Shown: piece by piece, positions 6,193 through 6,242 of the stretch
Layout: every line of letters begins with the position of its first letter
Position numbering within the stretch: the first letter of the stretch is position 1
Notes under the pieces: generated by a model
What the model was told of the DNA's origin: nothing
Database searches by the model: none
What the model saw: the letters and a program-made list of their open reading frames with translations, nothing else
Assembly (NCBI GenBank): GCA_913059105.1
Contig: CAJXRL010000163.1
Coordinates: 1-6,242 of the forward strand
Origin: an uncultured Flavobacteriales bacterium
GTDB taxonomy: Bacteria > Bacteroidota > Bacteroidia > Flavobacteriales_E > Vicingaceae
Length of the DNA stretch: 6,242 nucleotides
Direction of reading: 5' to 3'
Position numbers and translations under genes: made by a program

Positions 6193-6242
6193 CTGTCTCT
6201 TATACACATCTGACGCTGCCGACGATCTACTCTGTGTAGATC
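6193..6242 (-). other. Nextera (Tn5) i5 sequencing adapter, reverse complement, artefact
   Basis: This is the reverse complement of the adapter at 1-48, and not genomic. Mosaic end CTGTCTCTTATACACATCT is at 6193-6211, the read-1 tail GACGCTGCCGACGA at 6212-6225, the same i5 index in reverse (TCTACTCT) at 6226-6233, and the P5 arm GTGTAGATC at 6234-6242, two bases longer than at the left end. It cuts mtaB after its ARG codons and adds a false C-terminus LSLIHI plus a TGA stop. Confidence 0.99.

Noticed and set aside
1..6242. Composite transposon or integrated element bounded by 48-bp terminal inverted repeats
   Set aside because: The repeats are Nextera adapter including a library index. There is no transposase and no target duplication, and all genes inside are housekeeping.

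Overview
This is a 6.1 kb piece of an AT-rich chromosome from a member of the Bacteroidota, most likely a Flavobacteriales-type lineage. The evidence is the gene order parB - DUF5683 - dapB - lepB, a type IX secretion gene (porT) next to the menaquinone methyltransferase gene (ubiE/menG), near absence of Shine-Dalgarno sites, Bacteroidota-type TAnnTTTG promoter motifs, and signal peptides cut just before Gln. The genus cannot be determined from the sequence alone.

Only positions 49-6192 are genomic. Bases 1-48 and 6193-6242 are Illumina Nextera (Tn5) library adapter, including the 19-bp mosaic end and an i5 index. They form a 48-bp perfect terminal inverted repeat that imitates a transposon but is a sequencing artefact. 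The adapter also adds false residues to the first reading frame (MYKRQ at its start) and to the last (LSLIHI at its end). The parB and mtaB genes at the edges are therefore truncated by the end of the contig, not by biology.

Layout, all on the + strand: 49-351 is the C-terminal third of the chromosome partition protein ParB. 357-920 is a DUF5683 membrane protein. 975-1691 is dapB (lysine/diaminopimelate synthesis). 1695-3404 is lepB, an enlarged signal peptidase I. 3455-4183 is ubiE/menG (menaquinone synthesis). 4211-4918 is porT (type IX secretion). 4920-5633 is an SGNH/GDSL-hydrolase lipoprotein. 5686-6192 is the N-terminal part of mtaB (tRNA ms2t6A37 methylthiotransferase). Coding density is very high; the largest gap between genes is about 54 bp.

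The genes are housekeeping and envelope functions: chromosome segregation, peptidoglycan precursor synthesis, protein export (LepB for Sec, PorT for type IX), respiratory quinone and tRNA modification. Spacing and promoter-like motifs suggest three transcription blocks: parB to lepB, ubiE to the SGNH lipoprotein, and mtaB onward. I found no CRISPR array, RNA gene, real mobile element or defence system, and I do not see a previously undescribed system here. The points most worth a second look are the adapter artefact, the architecture of LepB, the uncharacterised DUF5683 gene in the conserved par-dapB-lepB cluster, and the TTG-started lipoprotein tightly coupled to porT.
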